Part shown: positions 30,592 to 39,524 of the stretch, in pieces | Layout: each line of letters begins with the position of its first letter | Numbering within the stretch: the stretch's first letter is position 1 | Assembly (NCBI RefSeq): GCF_009857595.1 | Contig: NZ_WWCU01000009.1 | Coordinates: 102,205-166,204 of the forward strand | Origin: Pseudoduganella aquatica | GTDB lineage: Bacteria > Pseudomonadota > Gammaproteobacteria > Burkholderiales > Burkholderiaceae_D | DNA length: 64,000 bases | Direction: 5' to 3' | Program-made: the position numbers and the translations under genes | Notes under the pieces: model-generated | What the model was told of the DNA's origin: nothing | The model's input: the letters and a program-made list of their open reading frames with translations, nothing else | Databases searched by the model: none

Positions 30592-31296
30592 TTATTCTGG
30601 AAGATCGTCCGGCAGAGGAACGGTCTTGGTATGGCGGATGTCCTTGCCTTCCACCACGTAAATCACGTACTCGGCGATGTTCTTCGCATGGTCGCCGATG
30701 CGCTCGATTGCCTTGGCCACCCACAGGGTGTCCAGCGCGGCAGAGATTGTACGCGGATCTTCCATCATGAAGGTGATCAGATTGCGCATGATGGAACGGA
30801 ACTCGTGGTCGATCACCGCGTCCTGGGCGATCAGCTGCAGCGCCTGCTTGCCGTCGTTGCGCGCGAACGCGTCCAGCGCGTCGTGCAGCATGTCGCTGGT
30901 GGCGTTGGCGATGCTGCGCACCATCTCGTAGTGGCTCACGGTCACGGCGCCGCGGCTGTGCAGGCTTTTCGCGGTGCGCGCGATCTTGGTGGCCTCGTCG
31001 CCGATGCGCTCGAGGTCGGTAATCACCTTGATGGTGGCCATCACGGTGCGCAGGTCGTTCGCGGTCGGCTGGCGGCGCACGATCAAATGGCTGCAGGCGT
31101 CGTCCAGCTGCACTTCCAGTTGATTGACCGTGTCATCTTCGCGCATCACGCGCTCGGCGCGTTCCAGGTTGCCGATGCGGAAGCAGGTCATGGCGTCGAG
31201 GAACTGCGTCTCGACGATGCCGCCCATCAGCAGGACCTTGGAGCGGATCGCTTCCAGTTCTTCGTCGTACTTTTTGGATGAATGTTCGCCCATCAT
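30592..31296 (-). CDS. phoU: Phosphate signalling protein PhoU
   Basis: PhoU links the Pst transporter to PhoR and dampens phosphate uptake. The 234 residues form the two-repeat PhoU fold, with the metal-binding signatures ERIGDEATKIA and ERIGDHAKNIAEYVIY. The start used has two Met residues; either may be real. It sits between pstB and phoB, the standard order in Burkholderiales. Confidence 0.97.
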   Translation of the reverse strand: MMGEHSSKKYDEELEAIRSKVLLMGGIVETQFLDAMTCFRIGNLERAERVMREDDTVNQLEVQLDDACSHLIVRRQPTANDLRTVMATIKVITDLERIGDEATKIARTAKSLHSRGAVTVSHYEMVRSIANATSDMLHDALDAFARNDGKQALQLIAQDAVIDHEFRSIMRNLITFMMEDPRTISAALDTLWVAKAIERIGDHAKNIAEYVIYVVEGKDIRHTKTVPLPDDLPE

Positions 31297-31324
31297 ATTA
31301 TTTTCTCTCTTTCTGGTCCGAAGC

Positions 31325-32125
31325 TTAGCCGAAGCGGCCGGTAATGTAGTCCTGGGTTTCCTTGCGGGCCGGATTCATGAAGATCTGGTCGGTCTCGCCG
31401 AACTCCACCAGCTCGCCCAGGTACATATAGGCGGTGTAGTCGGAGCAGCGCGCGGCCTGCTGCATATTGTGGGTCACGATGGCGATGGTGTAGTCCTGCT
31501 TCAGCTCGCTGATCAGCTCCTCCACTTTCGAGGTCGAGATCGGGTCCAGCGCCGAGGTCGGTTCATCGAGCAGCAGCACGTCCGGCTTCACCGCCACGCC
31601 GCGCGCGATGCACAGGCGCTGCTGCTGACCGCCCGACAGCGACAGGCCGCTCTTGCTCAGCTTGTCCTTCACCTCGCCCCACAGCGCGGCCTTTTTCAGC
31701 GCCCATTCCACGCGCTCGTCCATCTCGCCTTTCGACAGGTCTTCATACAGGCGCACGCCGAAAGCGATATTGTCGTAGATCGACATCGGGAACGGGGTCG
31801 GCTTCTGGAACACCATGCCCACCTTGGCGCGCAGCATGTTCACGTCCTGGCCCGGCTCGAGGATGTTGGTGCCGCGGTACATGATGGAACCTTCGGCGCG
31901 CTGGCCCGGATACAGGTCATACATGCGGTTGAGCGTGCGCAGCAGGGTCGACTTGCCGCAGCCGGACGGGCCGATAAAGGCCGTCACCTGCTTCTCGTGC
32001 ACGTCCAGGTTGACGTTGTGCAGGCTCTGGGTTTTGCCGTAGAAGAAATTCAGGCCCGAGATCTCGATGGTCTTGCGCTTGGCCGCAGCCGGGGCTTTGA
32101 TGTCATTGCTCATTTGCGTATTCAT
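31325..32125 (-). CDS. pstB: Phosphate ABC transporter ATPase PstB
   Basis: The 266-residue ATPase has Walker [10 protein letters not shown], the signature [13 protein letters not shown], Walker [13 protein letters not shown] and the switch His in IVTHNMQQA. It energises high-affinity phosphate import by PstC and PstA. It starts 18 bp after the pstA stop. Confidence 0.98.
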   Translation of the reverse strand: MNTQMSNDIKAPAAAKRKTIEISGLNFFYGKTQSLHNVNLDVHEKQVTAFIGPSGCGKSTLLRTLNRMYDLYPGQRAEGSIMYRGTNILEPGQDVNMLRAKVGMVFQKPTPFPMSIYDNIAFGVRLYEDLSKGEMDERVEWALKKAALWGEVKDKLSKSGLSLSGGQQQRLCIARGVAVKPDVLLLDEPTSALDPISTSKVEELISELKQDYTIAIVTHNMQQAARCSDYTAYMYLGELVEFGETDQIFMNPARKETQDYITGRFG

Positions 32126-32143
32126 CTTGTATGGTCTGTTGGA

Positions 32144-33007
32144 TTAATTCGGGGCTTTTTGGCTGAACACCGTGCGCGACAGGATGTTCAGGCCCAGCAC
32201 GCTGAACGTTACCAGCAGTGCGCCGCCCCAGGCCAGCGAGCGCCAGTTGTCGTAAGGGCTCATGGCGAACTGGTAAATCACCACCGGCAGATTGGCCACC
32301 GGCGCATTCATGTCGGCGCTGAAGAACTGGTTGTTCAGCGCGGTGAACAGCAGCGGCGCGGTTTCGCCCGAAATGCGGGCCACGGCCAGCAGCACGCCGG
32401 TCACCACGCCAGCCTTGACGGCGCGCAGGCGCACGGTCATGGCCACTTTCCAGCGCGGCGCGCCGAGGGCGAAAGCCGCTTCCAGCAGGCTGTTGGGCAC
32501 CAGCTTGAGCATATTGTCGGTGGTGCGCACCACCACCGGCACCGCGATCAGCGACAGCGCGATGGAGCCGGCGTAGCCCGAGAAGTGCTTCACATTGGCC
32601 ACGTACAGCGCGTACACGAACAGGCCGATCACGATGGACGGGGCCGACAGCATGATGTCGGTCACGAAGCGCGTCACTTGCGCCACCTTGTTTTCTTCGC
32701 CGTACTCGGCCAGGTAGATGCCGGCCAGGATGCCGATCGGGGTGGATACCAGGGTGGCCACGCCCACCATCATCAGGCTGCCGACGATGGCGTTCAGCAA
32801 ACCGCCGCCTTCGCTGCCGGGGGCCGGCGTATTGGCGGTGAACATGGTGTAATGCAGCGCCGAGAAGCCGTTGATCAGCAGCGTGGCCAGGATCCACAGC
32901 AGCACCAGCAGGCCGACCGACATGGCCATCACCGACAGCGCGATGCCGACGCGGTGCACCAGCAGGCGCTTGCGGTAGACCGGGTTCATAGGGGTAGCTA
33001 CTTTCAT
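32144..33007 (-). CDS. pstA: Phosphate ABC transporter permease PstA
   Basis: The 287-residue inner membrane protein has six hydrophobic segments and the transport EAA-like loop [17 protein letters not shown]. Its first ATG overlaps the pstC stop by 4 bp; a second Met six codons later (MNPVYRKR) is an alternative start. With PstC it forms the phosphate channel. Confidence 0.96.
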   Translation of the reverse strand: MKVATPMNPVYRKRLLVHRVGIALSVMAMSVGLLVLLWILATLLINGFSALHYTMFTANTPAPGSEGGGLLNAIVGSLMMVGVATLVSTPIGILAGIYLAEYGEENKVAQVTRFVTDIMLSAPSIVIGLFVYALYVANVKHFSGYAGSIALSLIAVPVVVRTTDNMLKLVPNSLLEAAFALGAPRWKVAMTVRLRAVKAGVVTGVLLAVARISGETAPLLFTALNNQFFSADMNAPVANLPVVIYQFAMSPYDNWRSLAWGGALLVTFSVLGLNILSRTVFSQKAPN

Positions 33008-34020
33008 TTCACGCCTTCCTTGCGGGACATGCCGGCCAGCATCAGCTTGGCGGCGGACAGGACAATTAGGGTAATCACGAACAGGATCAGCGCCAGCGCG
33101 TACAGCGAGGACACGTGCAGCTTGCTCTCGGCTTCGGCGAATTCATTGGCCAGCGTGGAGGCGATCGAGTTGCCGGCGGCGAACAGCGACCAGGACAGCT
33201 TGTTGGCGTTGCCGATCACAAAAGTCACCGCCATGGTCTCGCCCAGCGCGCGGCCCAGGCCCAGCATCACGCCGCCGACCACGCCGGTCTTGGTGTATGG
33301 CAGCACCACCTTGCGCACCACTTCCCACTTGGTGCAGCCCAGGCCGTATGCCGATTCCTTCAGCACGGCCGGCACGATCTCGAACACGTCGCGCATCACC
33401 GAGGAGATAAAGGGGATGATCATCACGGCCAGGATCAGGCCGGCGGTCAGGATGCCGATGCCCATCGTCGGGCCGCTGAAGAAGCTGCCGATCACCGGCA
33501 GCTGGCCCAGCGTGGCTTTCAGCAGCGGCTGCACGTGGTCGCCGAACAGCGGCGCGAACACGAACAGGCCCCACATGCCGTAGATAATCGACGGCACGCC
33601 GGCCAGCAGCTCGACCGCCGTGCCCAGTGGACGGCGCAGCCAGGCCGGGCAGATCTCGGTCAGGAACAGGGCGATGCCGAAGCTCACCGGAAAGGCGATC
33701 AGCAGCGCGATGCCGGCCGTGGCCAGGGTGCCGACGATGGCGATCAGCGCGCCGTACTGGTCATTGACGGGGTCCCACTCGACGGTGGTGATAAAGGCCG
33801 GGCCGAAGTGCTCCAGCGCCGGCATGGCGCCCAGCACCAGGGAAACGATAATCCCTATCAGCACGAACAGCACTGACAGGGAAAAGCCCATGGTGACTTT
33901 GTGGAAGATGAAATCCTGGATGCGCTGCTTGCGCATCGTCGAGAGCATGGCTGCATGGGACACTTCTGTCATGGCGGGCTCCGACAGGGTGATCGGCGGG
34001 GAAGTAATATCTGCGCTCAT
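33004..34020 (-). CDS. pstC: Phosphate ABC transporter permease PstC
   Basis: The 338-residue protein has six hydrophobic segments plus an N-terminal cytosolic extension, and the permease loop [21 protein letters not shown]. It is separated from pstS by 104 bp that contain two strong hairpins, which should make pstS mRNA more abundant than the permease mRNA. Confidence 0.97.
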   Translation of the reverse strand: MSADITSPPITLSEPAMTEVSHAAMLSTMRKQRIQDFIFHKVTMGFSLSVLFVLIGIIVSLVLGAMPALEHFGPAFITTVEWDPVNDQYGALIAIVGTLATAGIALLIAFPVSFGIALFLTEICPAWLRRPLGTAVELLAGVPSIIYGMWGLFVFAPLFGDHVQPLLKATLGQLPVIGSFFSGPTMGIGILTAGLILAVMIIPFISSVMRDVFEIVPAVLKESAYGLGCTKWEVVRKVVLPYTKTGVVGGVMLGLGRALGETMAVTFVIGNANKLSWSLFAAGNSIASTLANEFAEAESKLHVSSLYALALILFVITLIVLSAAKLMLAGMSRKEGVK

Positions 34021-34042
34021 AGGTTGGTCTTATTCTGGGTGT

Positions 34043-34112
34043 GGGCTAGCCGGGTGCGCCGCGCAGCGGGGCTGCGCAGCGCGCCCGGCTAGCCCCCTTG
34101 GCCAGGCCAAGG
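34043..34112 (-). terminator. Two hairpins between pstS and pstC
   Basis: A long imperfect palindrome (34043-34095, arms GGGCTAGCCGGG and CCCGGCTAGCCC with an inner GCGCAGC / GCTGCGC stem) is preceded on the minus strand by CCTTGGCC-A-GGCCAAGG (34096-34112). There is no long T tract. The pair probably protects the pstS mRNA 3' end and lowers expression of pstCAB, as in other pst operons. Confidence 0.8.
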
Positions 34113-34124
34113 AGGCTGAAGCGA

Positions 34125-35168
34125 TTAGTAGACTGCCTTGCCCGAAGCGTCTTTCAGGTTGGCTTTCCACGAGTCCTGCACCAGTTTCACAACCGAAGCC
34201 GGCAGTGGCACGTAGTCCAGTTCAGCAGCGGCGGCGCCGCCGTTCTTGAAGGCCCAGTCGAAGAACTTCACGACTTCCTTGCCCTTGGCTGCGTCAGCCT
34301 GGGTTTTGTGCATCAGGATGAAGGACACGCCGGTGATAGGCCAGGAAGCTTTGCCGGCCTGGTCGGTCAGCACCACGCCGAAGCCTGGGGTCTTGGTCCA
34401 CTCGGCGTTGGCGGCGGCAGCTTTGAAGTTGTCGTCGTCAGGCTGGACGAACTGGCCGTCCTTGTTTTTCAGCTGGGTGTGCGCAATCTTGTTTTTCTTG
34501 GCGAACGCCCACTCCACGTAGCCGATCGCGCCCTTGATACGCTGCACGTTCGCGGCCACGCCTTCGTTGCCCTTGCCGCCCACGCCCACCACCCACTTCA
34601 CAGCGGTGCCGGCGCCAACCTTGGTCTTGAATTCGGCGTTGGTCTTGGACAGGTAGTCGGTCCACAGGAAGGAAGTGCCGGAGCCGTCGGCGCGGTGCAC
34701 CACGGTGATTTCGTCGGCCGGCAGTTTCAGGCCTGGGTTCAGGGCCACGATTTCAGCCGCGTTCCACTTGGTGATCTTGCCCAGGTAGATGTCGCCGATG
34801 ACCTGGCCGGTCAGCTTCATTGCGCCGGGAGCCACGCCGTCCAGGTTCACCACGGCAACCACGCCGCCCATGATGGCCGGGAACTGGGTCAGGCCTTCCG
34901 CTTCCAGCTCGTCGCCTTTCAGCGGGCTGTCGGTGGCGCCGAAGTCGACGGTCTTGGCTTTGATCTGCTTGATGCCGGCGCCCGAACCGACCGATTGGTA
35001 GTTCAGGCCGTTGCCGGTGGCTGCCTTGTACGATTCCGCCCATTTGGCGTAAATCGGGTAAGGGAACGTTGCGCCTGCGCCGGTCATGTCCGCTGCGGAG
35101 GCGGTGGAGAAGGCCACGGCAGCGGTTGCGCCGATAACCAGGGAGGTGAACAACTGTTTCATACGCAT
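34125..35168 (-). CDS. pstS: Periplasmic phosphate-binding protein PstS
   Basis: The 347-residue protein has a signal peptide (cleavage near ASA-A) and the family's binding motifs: GAGATFPYPIYAKW, the SVGSGAGIKQI loop, DFGATDSPL, and HRADGSGTSFLWTDYL. It captures phosphate and delivers it to PstC and PstA. It is the first gene of pstSCAB-phoU-phoBR and lies directly downstream of a Pho box. Confidence 0.98.
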   Translation of the reverse strand: MRMKQLFTSLVIGATAAVAFSTASAADMTGAGATFPYPIYAKWAESYKAATGNGLNYQSVGSGAGIKQIKAKTVDFGATDSPLKGDELEAEGLTQFPAIMGGVVAVVNLDGVAPGAMKLTGQVIGDIYLGKITKWNAAEIVALNPGLKLPADEITVVHRADGSGTSFLWTDYLSKTNAEFKTKVGAGTAVKWVVGVGGKGNEGVAANVQRIKGAIGYVEWAFAKKNKIAHTQLKNKDGQFVQPDDDNFKAAAANAEWTKTPGFGVVLTDQAGKASWPITGVSFILMHKTQADAAKGKEVVKFFDWAFKNGGAAAAELDYVPLPASVVKLVQDSWKANLKDASGKAVY

Positions 35169-35224
35169 ATCAATGTCCTTAGGGGTTGTGACGGTTTGAA
35201 TGCTGCGCAGTCTACCGAGCCAAT

Positions 35225-35242
35225 ATGACAGCTTTATGACAT
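35225..35242 (-). promoter_or_regulatory. Pho box upstream of pstS
   Basis: On the minus strand the direct repeats ATGTCAT and CTGTCAT are 11 bp apart, matching the PhoB site (two 7-bp repeats, 4-bp spacer). A TAGACT sequence 10 bp downstream (35209-35214) fits a Pho-dependent -10, where PhoB takes the place of a -35. Confidence 0.85.
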
Positions 35243-35333
35243 GTGTGAAAATAATTGAAGTACCCGCTTCAGAGGGGATAGTACCGCGATTTGGGCCGAA
35301 TTTGGCCCGATTATGACAAGCGTAGCAATCGCC

Positions 35334-35362
35334 CTGTCATCAGTTTGTCATGGACTTGTCAC
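35334..35362 (+). promoter_or_regulatory. Three-repeat Pho box upstream of ppk1
   Basis: CTGTCAT, TTGTCAT and TTGTCAC lie 11 bp apart in phase on the plus strand, giving one and a half PhoB dimer sites. TACACT at 35373-35378 could be the -10, and TAGAAT at 35399-35404 is another candidate. The box faces the polyphosphate kinase gene. The 271 bp between pstS and ppk1 hold nothing else that I recognise. Confidence 0.82.
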
Positions 35363-35439
35363 AATTTACATCTACACTTGGCCGCGTCCAAAGTGGGCTA
35401 GAATTAACCATCTGCAAAGATAAAGCGATAGATAACATC

Positions 35440-37539
35440 ATGAAGCCTGACCTGCGTTCGGAAACAAACAAGCACGGTATATTCCTCGACCGCGAACTGT
35501 CCCAGCTGGCTTTCAACCGCCGCGTCATGGCGCAGGCGGCCGACCCGGCGGTGCCGCTGCTGGAGCGCCTGCGCTATTTATGCATCGTCAGCAGCAACCT
35601 GGACGAGTTTTTTGAAGTGCGCGTGGCCAGCCTGCTGGCGGCCGCCGCCACCGACGGCAGCCCCACCGCGCTGCACCCTGCCCTGGCCGCCAATCTGCGC
35701 CGCATTTGCGACGAGTGCCACGAGCTGGTGAAAGTGCAGTACGACTTATTAAATACCGAAGTGCTGCCGCAGCTGCAGCAAGCCGGCATCCACCTGCTGC
35801 GCCACAACCAGCGCAACGAGGCGCAGCGCGCCTGGGTCAAGCAGTATTTCGAGCGCGAAGTGCGGCCCCTGCTCACGCCTATCGGCCTGGACCCGGCCCA
35901 CCCCTTCCCGCAAGTGGTTAACAAGAGCCTCAATTTCATCGTCTCGCTGACCGGCAAGGACGCCTTTGGGCGCGGCACGGCCATCGCCATCGTCAAGGCG
36001 CCGCGCGTGCTGCCGCGCGTGATACGGCTGCCGGACGAGTTGTCGGACAACGGCGGCGTGTCGTTCTGCCTGCTCTCCTCCGTGATCCACTCGCATATTT
36101 CCGACCTCTTCGCCGGGCGCGAAGTGATCGCCTATTCCCAGTTCCGCGTCACGCGCGACTCCGACCTGTGGGTGGACGAGGAAGAAGTGAAAAACCTGCG
36201 CCAGGCGCTCAAGGGCGAGCTGCAGGGCCGCCAGTTCGGCACCTCGGTGCGGCTGGAAGTGGCGAAGAACTGCCCGCCCGAGCTGTCCCAGTTCCTGCTC
36301 GACCAGTTCGCCCTCGACCACAGCCGCCTGTACGAAGTGGACGGCCCGGTCAACCTGGTGCGCCTGACCGAGATCATCAACAACGTGGCCCACCCCGAGC
36401 TGCGCTTCCCGCCCTTCTTCCCGGGCGTGGCCAGCAAGGCCGCCAACACCGACATCTTCGGCGCGCTGCGCCAGCAGGACATCCTGCTGCACCATCCCTA
36501 CCAGTCCTTCCAGACCGTCATCGACTTCATCCGCGCCGCCGCGCTGGACGCGAGTGTGGTCGCCATCAAGCAGACCATCTACCGCACCGGCATGAACTCG
36601 GACCTGATGGAATCGCTGATCATGGCGGCCCGCGCCGGCAAGGAAGTGACCGTCATTGTGGAGCTGATGGCGCGCTTCGACGAGGAAGCCAACATCAACT
36701 GGGCGGACAAGCTGGAACAGGCCGGCGCGCAGGTGGTGTACGGCGTGGTGGGCCTGAAGACGCACGCCAAGGTGGCCCTGGTGATACGCCGCGAGGAAAG
36801 CGGCCTGCGCTACTACGCCCACCTGGGCACCGGCAACTACCACCCCACCACCACCAAGCTCTACACCGACTTCGGCCTGCTGACCAGCAATCCCGAGCTG
36901 GGACGCGACGTAAACGAAGTGTTCATGCACCTGACCAGCCTGACCAAGCCGCAGAAGCTGAACCACCTGTGGCTGGCGCCGTTCGCGCTGCAGAACGAAG
37001 TGATCAAGGCCATCCGCAACGAGGCCAAGATTGCGCGCGCCGGACGGCCCGGCCGGATTATCGCTAAAATGAATGCGCTGGTGGACGAATCGGTGATACG
37101 GGCCTTGTACGCCGCCTCCAAGGACGGCGTGAAGATCGACGTGATCGTGCGCGGCGCCTGCACGCTCAAGCCGGGCGTGCCCGGCCTGTCGGAAAACATC
37201 CGCGTGCGCTCCATCATCGGGCGCTTCCTGGAGCACAGCCGCATCTACTACTTCCGCAACGACCTGACGCACGACGTCTACCTGGGCAGCGCGGACTGGA
37301 TGAGCCGCAATCTGTTCCGCCGCATCGAGGTGGCCTTCCCCGTGCTGGACCGCTCGCTGAAGCGGCGCGTGATCGCGGAAGGCTTGAATCCCTACCTGAA
37401 GGACAACAGCAACGCCTGGGAACTGGAAGCGACCGGCCACTATCAGCGCCGCCGTCCGCGCGGCAAGCAAACCCTGTTCAGCGGCCAGCAGTACCTGATG
37501 CACACGCTGGGCACGCCAGCGGGCGAGGACAGCGAGTAA
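35440..37539 (+). CDS. ppk1: Polyphosphate kinase PPK1
   Basis: PPK1 reversibly polymerises the gamma-phosphate of ATP into polyphosphate. Starting at MKPDLRSETN the protein has 699 residues, the usual size; an upstream in-frame ATG lies inside the Pho box and is rejected. The N domain opens with FLDRELSQLAFNRRVMAQA. The catalytic domains carry the phosphoacceptor H442 (KTHAKVALV) and H461 (HLGTGNYH), spaced as in E. coli (435 and 454). sixA follows after 16 bp, so both should respond to phosphate starvation. Confidence 0.97.
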   Translation: MKPDLRSETNKHGIFLDRELSQLAFNRRVMAQAADPAVPLLERLRYLCIVSSNLDEFFEVRVASLLAAAATDGSPTALHPALAANLRRICDECHELVKVQYDLLNTEVLPQLQQAGIHLLRHNQRNEAQRAWVKQYFEREVRPLLTPIGLDPAHPFPQVVNKSLNFIVSLTGKDAFGRGTAIAIVKAPRVLPRVIRLPDELSDNGGVSFCLLSSVIHSHISDLFAGREVIAYSQFRVTRDSDLWVDEEEVKNLRQALKGELQGRQFGTSVRLEVAKNCPPELSQFLLDQFALDHSRLYEVDGPVNLVRLTEIINNVAHPELRFPPFFPGVASKAANTDIFGALRQQDILLHHPYQSFQTVIDFIRAAALDASVVAIKQTIYRTGMNSDLMESLIMAARAGKEVTVIVELMARFDEEANINWADKLEQAGAQVVYGVVGLKTHAKVALVIRREESGLRYYAHLGTGNYHPTTTKLYTDFGLLTSNPELGRDVNEVFMHLTSLTKPQKLNHLWLAPFALQNEVIKAIRNEAKIARAGRPGRIIAKMNALVDESVIRALYAASKDGVKIDVIVRGACTLKPGVPGLSENIRVRSIIGRFLEHSRIYYFRNDLTHDVYLGSADWMSRNLFRRIEVAFPVLDRSLKRRVIAEGLNPYLKDNSNAWELEATGHYQRRRPRGKQTLFSGQQYLMHTLGTPAGEDSE

Positions 37540-37555
37540 ACCACGAAAGGGGAAG

Positions 37556-38026
37556 ATGATGGACCTGATCTTGTGGCGTCACGCCGAGGCCGAGGACGCC
37601 GGCCCCGGCCAGTCGGATTTGGAACGGGCCCTCACCGCAAAAGGACAGAAGCAGGCGCGGCGCATGGGCCAGTGGCTCAATTCCCAGTTGCCGGAAAGCT
37701 GCCGCGTGCTGTCCAGCCCCGCCCTGCGCACCCTGCAGACGGTGGAAGGCCTGGGCCGCAAATTCAAGATCCACAACGACCTGGCGCCGGGCGCGGACGC
37801 GGCCGACGTGCTGAAAGCGGCCAACTGGCCGGCCGGCAGGGAAACCGTGCTGGTGGTGGGCCACCAGCCCACGCTGGGCCAGGCGGCGGCGCTGCTGATG
37901 ACGGGGGAAGACCTGGACTGGGACATCCGCAAGGCCAGCGCCTGGTGGTTTTCCCAGCGCGAGCCGGGCGATCCGGACAGCCTTTACCTGAAGGCGGTGA
38001 TGGCGTCCGACCTGGTGGTGAAATGA
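37556..38026 (+). CDS. sixA: SixA-type phosphohistidine phosphatase
   Basis: The 156-residue histidine phosphatase has the RHG-like catalytic motif LWRHAEAED and the second catalytic His in VVGHQPTLGQ. SixA removes phosphate from phospho-His of proteins such as HPr-like carriers. Two ATGs follow the GGGGAAG site, three and six bases away; the second gives the better spacing and one residue less. Linkage to ppk1 is common in proteobacteria, so a role in phosphate metabolism is inferred from context. Confidence 0.92.
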   Translation: MMDLILWRHAEAEDAGPGQSDLERALTAKGQKQARRMGQWLNSQLPESCRVLSSPALRTLQTVEGLGRKFKIHNDLAPGADAADVLKAANWPAGRETVLVVGHQPTLGQAAALLMTGEDLDWDIRKASAWWFSQREPGDPDSLYLKAVMASDLVVK

Positions 38027-38120
38027 ATCGGCCGGCGGGGCTTGAAAAGCAAATCGCTTCTGCTACAGTTTAGTTGTATCAACTCTAGGGAGCGGCCGTC
38101 CGAAAGGCGGTTGAAGACAT

Positions 38121-38237
38121 ATGTTTACCCTCCTCACCATTGGCATTTTCGGCGGCATGATTGCTCTGGTCGTATATGAGCTGATCCAGGAATCCAGTGG
38201 GAGTCATCACAAACTATCCGATCGCTATCACGAATAG
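38121..38237 (+). CDS. Small single-pass membrane peptide, 38 aa
   Basis: A 38-residue frame encodes one strong hydrophobic helix (FTLLTIGIFGGMIALVVY) with a charged His/Ser-rich tail (ESSGSHHKLSDRYHE). That composition is typical of real small membrane proteins and not of a random frame in this GC-rich DNA. The ribosome site is weak (TTGAAG five to six bases upstream). It lies 94 bp after sixA and is followed by a terminator 21 bp later. The 94-bp gap holds no other feature. Confidence 0.6.
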   Translation: MFTLLTIGIFGGMIALVVYELIQESSGSHHKLSDRYHE

Positions 38238-38258
38238 CAAAACCGCAATGCGGAACCG

Positions 38259-38297
38259 GGCGCCTTAAGCTGTCAACTTAAGGCGCCTTTGTTGTTT
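38259..38297 (+). terminator. Rho-independent terminator between sixA unit and potF
   Basis: A perfect 11-bp stem (GGCGCCTTAAG / CTTAAGGCGCC) with a 7-base loop is followed by TTTGTTGTTT on the plus strand. It ends the ppk1-sixA-small gene unit just before the convergent potF gene. Confidence 0.92.
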
Positions 38298-39414
38298 ACA
38301 TCCCCGTCTTGAACTTGGTGTAGATGCGGGTGATCGAGCGCCGCACGTCGGCCGGCACCGCTTCCGGGGCGATCATGCGCTGCATGTCGGCCGGCGGCAG
38401 AAACACCGTCTTGTTCTCGGCGATATCCTTGCGCACGAACTTGATGGCCGCCGTGTTCGGATTGGCGTAGAACACCTTGTTGGTCAGGCTGGCGTGCACT
38501 TGCGGGCGCAGGATGTAGTTGATGAACAGGTGGGCATTGTTCGGGTGCGGCGCGTCAGCCGGAATGGCCATGGTGTCGAACACCAGCGCGGCCGAGGTCT
38601 TCGGCACCAGCACCTGGATCTGGTTGCCGTTCTTCGCTTCGATGGCGCGCTGGCGCGCGATATTGATGTCGCCGGACCAGCCGAAGGCCACGCAGATGGC
38701 GCCGTTGGCCATGTCGTTGATGTAGCCGGACGAGCTGAACAGCGTAACGTAAGGACGGATGGCGCTCAGCACCTTGCCCGCATCGGCGTAGTCGGCCGCC
38801 TTGGCCGAATAGGCCGGCTTGCCGATGTATTGCAGCGCGGCCGGCAGCACCTCGGACGGCGAGTCCAGGAAGGACACGCCGCAGGACTTCAGCTTGGCCG
38901 CGTATTTCGGATTGAAGATCAGGTCCCAGGCATTGTCCGGCATCGGTTCGCTGCCCAGCGCCGCCTTCACCTTGGCCACATTGATGCCCACGGTGGCGTA
39001 GCCCCACAGCCAGTCCACCAGGTACTCATTGCTGGGGTCGATCTTGGCCAGCTTGGCCTGGATCTGCGGGTCCAGGTTGGACAGGTTGGAGAGCTTGGAC
39101 TTGTCCAGCTTGCGCAGCTGCTTGGCGTCGATCTGCAGCTTGGCCCACGGAGCGGTCGGCACCACGATGTCGTAGCCGGACTTGCCGGCGGCCAGCTTGG
39201 AGTTCAGGATTTCGTTGTTATCAAAAACGTCATAGCGGACCTTGATGCCGGTCTCTTTCTCGAAGTTCTTGATGGTGTCTTCAGCGATATAGTCCGACCA
39301 GTTGTAGATGTTCAGGACTTTTTCTTCCTGCTGCGCCTGCGCCTGGCCGGCGATGGCCGCCACCGCCAGCGTACATGCCGCTACCGCCAAATTTCCCCAA
39401 CGCTTCCCCGCCAT
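38296..39414 (-). CDS. Polyamine ABC transporter substrate-binding protein (PotF-like)
   Basis: The second ATG has GGGGG at seven bases and gives 372 residues; the first ATG sits directly on that site. A signal peptide (cleavage near AQA-Q) is followed by the spermidine/putrescine-binding fold: VLNIYNWSDYIAEDTIKNFEKETGIKV, SGYDIVVPT, and IPADAPHPNNAHLFINYILRP. In E. coli PotF is specific for putrescine; the substrate here is inferred. No permease or ATPase genes for it lie in the window, so the rest of the transporter is elsewhere or shared. Confidence 0.93.
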   Translation of the reverse strand: MAGKRWGNLAVAACTLAVAAIAGQAQAQQEEKVLNIYNWSDYIAEDTIKNFEKETGIKVRYDVFDNNEILNSKLAAGKSGYDIVVPTAPWAKLQIDAKQLRKLDKSKLSNLSNLDPQIQAKLAKIDPSNEYLVDWLWGYATVGINVAKVKAALGSEPMPDNAWDLIFNPKYAAKLKSCGVSFLDSPSEVLPAALQYIGKPAYSAKAADYADAGKVLSAIRPYVTLFSSSGYINDMANGAICVAFGWSGDINIARQRAIEAKNGNQIQVLVPKTSAALVFDTMAIPADAPHPNNAHLFINYILRPQVHASLTNKVFYANPNTAAIKFVRKDIAENKTVFLPPADMQRMIAPEAVPADVRRSITRIYTKFKTGM

Positions 39415-39524
39415 ATGCATGCCCCCAAATAAAAGAAGAAATACTCACGAAAACCCACGAAGGCGAGATGATCGGGCATTGCGGCGCTTAATGCAAGCAC
39501 ACCCCGGCAAGCACCCGGCAAACA

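Noticed and set aside
35350..35439. ppk1 starting at the upstream ATG
   Set aside because: That ATG lies inside the Pho box, so the transcript would begin after it; the later ATG gives the usual PPK1 length.
35749..37503. 584-codon minus-strand frame opposite ppk1
   Set aside because: Antisense shadow; PPK1 on the plus strand has both catalytic histidines.
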